This document shows positions 60,662 through 64,000 of a DNA stretch of 64,000 bases, one piece after another. The stretch is from Bacteroidales bacterium (GTDB lineage Bacteria > Bacteroidota > Bacteroidia > Bacteroidales > P3): contig JAGAYN010000013.1 of NCBI GenBank assembly GCA_017940465.1, positions 1-64,000 on the forward strand. Direction: 5' to 3'. Position 1 is the first letter of the stretch, and each line of letters begins with the position of its first letter. A program made the position numbers and the translations under genes. A model generated the notes under the pieces. That model did no database searches. It saw nothing but the letters and a program-made list of their open reading frames with translations, and had not been told where the DNA came from.

Positions 60662-60695
60662 TTTGTCCGCGATTCAAAAAAACTGCGTATCTTTG
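60662..60695 (+). promoter_or_regulatory. etfB promoter
   Basis: TTTG at 60662-60665 and TATCTTTG at 60688-60695, spacing 22 nt, 22 nt before the etfB start. Confidence 0.65.
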
Positions 60696-60717
60696 CATTT
60701 TAAAATTTGTTAAAAAT

Positions 60718-61587
60718 ATGAGTTTGAAGATTGTAGTGCTTGCCAAGCAAGTACCTGATACAAGGAACGTTGGAAAAGACGCCATGACAGCGGAAGGCAC
60801 GGTGAACCGCGCCGCGCTGCCCGCCATTTTCAATCCCGAGGACCTCAACGCCCTCGAGCAGGCCCTGCGCCTGAAAGAGCAGCATCCCGGCACCACGGTG
60901 GGCCTGCTCACCATGGGTCCCCCACGTGCCGCCGAAATCATCCGCGAAGGACTCTACCGCGGCGCCGACACCGGCTGGCTGCTCACCGACCGCCTCTTCG
61001 CCGGCGCCGACACGCTGGCCACCTCCTACGCCCTCGCCACCGCCATCCAGAAAATCGGCGACGTGGACATCGTCATCGGCGGCCGCCAGGCCATCGACGG
61101 CGACACCGCACAGGTCGGCCCGCAGGTGGCCCAGAAACTGGGCCTCAACCAGGTGACCTATGCCGAGGAAATCCTCAAGGTCGAGAACGGCAAAGCCACC
61201 ATCCGCCGCCTCATCGACGGCGGGGTGGAGGTAGTGGAAGCCCCGCTGCCGCTGGTGGTCACGGTGAACGGCTCCGCCGCCGAATGCCGCCCCGCCAACG
61301 CCAAGCTGGTGATGAAATACAAATACGCCGCCTGCCCCCTCGAGATCGCCGACGACGACCCGCGCCGTGCCCTCCGCGCCGAGCGCAACTACCTGAACCT
61401 CACGCAGTGGAGCGTGGCCGACGTGGACGGCGACGCCAGCCAGTGCGGCCTCAGCGGATCGCCCACCAAGGTCAAGGAAGTGCAGAACATCGTCTTCCAG
61501 GCCAAAGAAAGCAAGACCCTCACCGCCAGCGACCAAGACATCGACGGCATGATTGCCGAACTGTTGAACGACAAAATCATCGGATAA
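60718..61587 (+). CDS. etfB: Electron transfer flavoprotein, beta subunit
   Basis: A 289-residue subunit of the heterodimeric ETF that passes electrons between acyl-CoA dehydrogenases and other carriers. It starts KIVVLAKQVPDTRNV and has FNPEDLNALEQAL, MGPPRAAEIIREGL, DIVIGGRQAIDGDTAQVGP (the AMP/FAD-binding loop) and the late ETF signature region. The length and the pairing with an acyl-CoA dehydrogenase fit either a simple ETF or the electron-bifurcating type; that cannot be settled here. Confidence 0.93.
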   Translation: MSLKIVVLAKQVPDTRNVGKDAMTAEGTVNRAALPAIFNPEDLNALEQALRLKEQHPGTTVGLLTMGPPRAAEIIREGLYRGADTGWLLTDRLFAGADTLATSYALATAIQKIGDVDIVIGGRQAIDGDTAQVGPQVAQKLGLNQVTYAEEILKVENGKATIRRLIDGGVEVVEAPLPLVVTVNGSAAECRPANAKLVMKYKYAACPLEIADDDPRRALRAERNYLNLTQWSVADVDGDASQCGLSGSPTKVKEVQNIVFQAKESKTLTASDQDIDGMIAELLNDKIIG

Positions 61588-61590
61588 ATA

Positions 61591-61729
61591 ACGGCGAATT
61601 ATGCGAATCAAACCAATTGTCACGCAAGTCAGTTACAGGCGGATTACTCCCAACGGACGCATCTGATTTCGAGTAATCGGCATAGGCTTCAACCCGACAA
61701 GAATTCGCTGAATTAGTTTAATCCGCCGT
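61591..61729. repeat. MITE-like element between etfB and etfA
   Basis: An 11-bp terminal inverted repeat with one mismatch (ACGGCGAATTA at 61591-61601, TAATCCGCCGT at 61719-61729) encloses about 117 bp without coding potential. No target duplication could be made out. Confidence 0.5.
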
Positions 61730-61746
61730 AAAACATAAAGAAATCT

Positions 61747-62769
61747 ATGAATAACGTTTTTGTATACATCGAGATTGAAGGCTGCGAGGTACGCGAAGTC
61801 TCGCAGGAACTGCTCACCAAGGGCCGCAAACTGGCCGGCGAACTGGGTGTGGAGCTGCATGCCGTGGTCATCGGCACAGGCATCAAGGGCAAGGTGGAGG
61901 AACAGATACTGCCCTACGGCGTGGACAAACTCTTCCTCTTCGACGCCCCCGGCCTCTTCCCCTACACCTCGGCGCCGCACACCGACATCGTGGTGAACCT
62001 CTTCCGCGAGGAGCAGCCGCAGATCTGCCTCATGGGCGCCACCGTCATCGGGCGTGACCTGGGTCCGCGCGTCAGCAGCAGCCTCACCAGCGGCCTCACC
62101 GCCGACTGCACGCAGCTCGAAATCGGCCCCTACGAGGACAAGAAGAGCGGCAAGACCTATGAGCAGCTGATCTACCAGATACGCCCCGCCTTCGGCGGCA
62201 ACATCGTGGCCACCATCGTCAACCCCGACCACCGGCCCCAGATGGCCACCGTCCGCAGCGGCGTCATGCAGAAAGCCCTCTACGAGGGAGCCTGCAAGAA
62301 AGAGGTCGTCTACCCCGAGGTGGGCAAATACGTCTCGCCCGAAGCCTTCGTGGTGAAGGTGCTCGACCACCACGTGGAGGCCGCCAAGCACAACCTCAAA
62401 GGGGCTCCCATCGTCGTCGCCGGCGGCTACGGCGTGGGCTCCAAGGAGGGCTTCGACAGCCTCTTCGAGCTCGCCCGCGTGCTCCACGGCGAGGTGGGCG
62501 GCAGCCGCGCCGCGGTGGATGCCGGATGGATTGACAACGACCGCCAGATCGGCCAGACGGGCGTCACCGTACACCCCAAGGTCTACATCGCCTGCGGCAT
62601 CAGCGGCCAGATACAGCACATCGCCGGCATGCAGGACAGCGGCATCATCATCAGCATCAACAGCGACCCCGACGCACCCATCAACAAGATAGCCGACTAC
62701 GTCATCACCGGCACCGTCGAGGAAGTCGTCCCCAAAATGATCAAGTATTACCGTCAAAACAGCAAATAA
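61747..62769 (+). CDS. etfA: Electron transfer flavoprotein, alpha subunit
   Basis: A 340-residue FAD-binding subunit, partner of EtfB. The N-terminal part starts NNVFVYIEIEGCEVREVSQE; the C-terminal FAD domain shows VVAGGYGVGSKEGFDSLFEL, GGSRAAVDAGWI, QIGQTGVTVHPKVYIACGIS, SGQIQHIAGMQDS and INSDPDAPINKIADY, all typical of EtfA. It is separated from etfB by 159 nt that hold a MITE-like element; the acyl-CoA dehydrogenase gene follows after three bases. Confidence 0.94.
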   Translation: MNNVFVYIEIEGCEVREVSQELLTKGRKLAGELGVELHAVVIGTGIKGKVEEQILPYGVDKLFLFDAPGLFPYTSAPHTDIVVNLFREEQPQICLMGATVIGRDLGPRVSSSLTSGLTADCTQLEIGPYEDKKSGKTYEQLIYQIRPAFGGNIVATIVNPDHRPQMATVRSGVMQKALYEGACKKEVVYPEVGKYVSPEAFVVKVLDHHVEAAKHNLKGAPIVVAGGYGVGSKEGFDSLFELARVLHGEVGGSRAAVDAGWIDNDRQIGQTGVTVHPKVYIACGISGQIQHIAGMQDSGIIISINSDPDAPINKIADYVITGTVEEVVPKMIKYYRQNSK

Positions 62770-62772
62770 ATC

Positions 62773-64000
62773 ATGGCAAACTACTATAGCGACCACCCCG
62801 AGATTGCTTTCCACCTCTCGCACCCCGAGATGAAGCACCTCGTCGACCTGAGAGAAAAGGATTACGAAGACGCACAGAAGGGCATCGACTATGCGCCGGT
62901 AGACTTCGAGGACGCGATGGAGAACTACCGCCGCGTACTGGAAATCACGGGCGACGTGGCGGCCAACACGCTGGCCGTGAACTCTGAAAGCGTCGACCTC
63001 GAAGGGCCGCACCTCGAGAACGGGCGCATGATCTACGCCTCGAAGACCGTCGAGAACATCGAGCAGACGCGCCTGGCGGGCCTCTACGGCGTCAGCATGC
63101 CGCGCCGCTACGGCGGACTGAACCTGCCCAACGTGGTGTTCAGCATGGCCAGCGAACTCGTCGCCGCCGCCGATGCCGGCTTCCAGAACATCTGGAGCCT
63201 GCAGTCCTGCATCGACACCCTCTACGAGTTCGGCTCCGAGGAGCAGCGTCAGAAATATATCCCCCGCATCTGCGCCGGCGAGACCATGAGCATGGACCTC
63301 ACCGAGCCCGACGCCGGCAGCGACCTGCAGCGCGTCATGCTCAAAGCCACCTACGACGAGAAGGAGCAGTGCTGGCGCCTCAACGGCGTGAAGCGTTTCA
63401 TCACCAACGGCGACTCGGACATCCACCTCGTCCTCGCCCGCAGCGAGGAGGGCACCAAGGACGGCCGTGGCCTCTCGATGTTCATCTACGACAAACGCAA
63501 CGGCGGCGTCGACGTGCGCCACATCGAGCACAAACTCGGCATCCACGGCTCGCCCACCTGCGAGCTCACCTACAAGAACGCCAAGGCCGAACTCTGCGGC
63601 GACCGCAAGATGGGCCTCATCAAATACGTCATGGCCCTCATGAACGGCGCCCGCCTCGGCATCGCCGCCCAGAGCGTGGGCCTCAGCCAGGAGGCCTACA
63701 ACGAGGCCCTGGCCTACGCCCGCGAGCGCGCCCAGTTCGGACAGAAGATCATAGAGTTCCCTGCCGTCTACGACATGCTCAGCCGCATGAAGGCCAAGCT
63801 CGATGCCGGCCGCAGCCTCCTCTACCAGACCGCCCGCTATGTGGACCTCTACAAGTGCCTCGAGGACATCGCCCGCGACCGCAAACTCACCCCCGAGGAG
63901 CGCGCCGAGATGAAGCAGTACAACCGTCTGGCCGACGCCTTCACCCCCATCGCCAAGGGCATGAACAGCGAGTACGCCAACCAGAACGCCTACGGCGCCA
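62773..64000 (+). CDS. Acyl-CoA dehydrogenase, 3' end beyond the window
   Basis: The first 409 residues of an acyl-CoA dehydrogenase; the stop lies outside. The FAD and substrate signatures are present: MSMDLTEPDAGSDLQ (about 174-188), FITNGDSDIHLV, HKLGIHGSPTCEL and ARERAQFGQKIIEFP. Relatives in Bacteroidetes are about 560-600 residues long with an extra C-terminal part. It starts three bases after etfA, so all three should form one unit oxidising or reducing acyl-CoA with ETF as electron carrier. Confidence 0.9.
   Translation, partial: MANYYSDHPEIAFHLSHPEMKHLVDLREKDYEDAQKGIDYAPVDFEDAMENYRRVLEITGDVAANTLAVNSESVDLEGPHLENGRMIYASKTVENIEQTRLAGLYGVSMPRRYGGLNLPNVVFSMASELVAAADAGFQNIWSLQSCIDTLYEFGSEEQRQKYIPRICAGETMSMDLTEPDAGSDLQRVMLKATYDEKEQCWRLNGVKRFITNGDSDIHLVLARSEEGTKDGRGLSMFIYDKRNGGVDVRHIEHKLGIHGSPTCELTYKNAKAELCGDRKMGLIKYVMALMNGARLGIAAQSVGLSQEAYNEALAYARERAQFGQKIIEFPAVYDMLSRMKAKLDAGRSLLYQTARYVDLYKCLEDIARDRKLTPEERAEMKQYNRLADAFTPIAKGMNSEYANQNAYGA

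Overview
This 64 kb window is chromosomal DNA from a GC-rich member of the order Bacteroidales. The evidence is the Bacteroidetes promoter form (TTTG, 19-22 nt, TAnnTTTG) found again and again, type IX secretion C-terminal sorting domains on two exported proteins, a GldF-GldG fusion, a Rex repressor, DUF6266/DUF2490/DUF4294/DUF4476 proteins, many SPII lipoproteins and almost no Shine-Dalgarno sequences. The family or genus cannot be fixed from the sequence alone. There is no rRNA, CRISPR array, integrase or transposase; two tRNA-Val genes are present.

Layout. 0-6 kb: the end of a DUF6266 gene, then an HD-domain membrane phosphohydrolase, a YfhO-family membrane protein and a GT2 glycosyltransferase. 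6-10 kb (minus): a tight operon of an IspD-type cytidylyltransferase, KdsA, KdsD, a NeuA-like CMP-sugar synthetase and a GT52-like glycosyltransferase, apparently making and transferring a Kdo-type or related acidic sugar. 10-20 kb: DUF2490, MORN-repeat protein, mtaB, aquaporin, ung, an MBL hydrolase, a T9SS cargo protein, lysS and an NlpC/P60 peptidase. 20-25.6 kb: an accessory-looking run with a long structured RNA, three small envelope proteins with LPP20-like features, three overlapping AT-richer lipoprotein genes and a DUF4143 ATPase gene broken by an internal deletion. 25.6-31 kb: transglutaminase-like protein, DUF4294, an intact DUF4143 ATPase and a SUMF1-type lipoprotein.

31-50 kb is mostly housekeeping: gpsA with an acyltransferase; an ABC exporter with a hydrolase; a radical SAM protein; the two tRNA-Val genes around a ComEA-like protein; a nitroreductase and ComEC; an M14 T9SS peptidase; an M28-like protein without its metal ligands; GldFG and DUF4340; LpxB; SpoIID. 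50-64 kb: thioredoxin, ftsY-rimO, rex, a second DUF6266 gene, a cobalamin riboswitch driving a BtuB-type receptor and a BtuG-like lipoprotein, DUF4476, PHP and DRTGG proteins, then etfB-etfA-acyl-CoA dehydrogenase running off the end.

The least explained features are non-coding: an element with three 11-bp phased repeats at three loci; a promoter-to-terminator small RNA candidate near 12.7-12.8 kb; a 117-nt rod-like RNA at 20.2 kb; operator-like repeats over the promoters of both DUF4143 ATPase genes; and two DUF6266 genes whose last codons hold the promoter of the next gene. All functions are inferred by reading the sequence; no database search was run.
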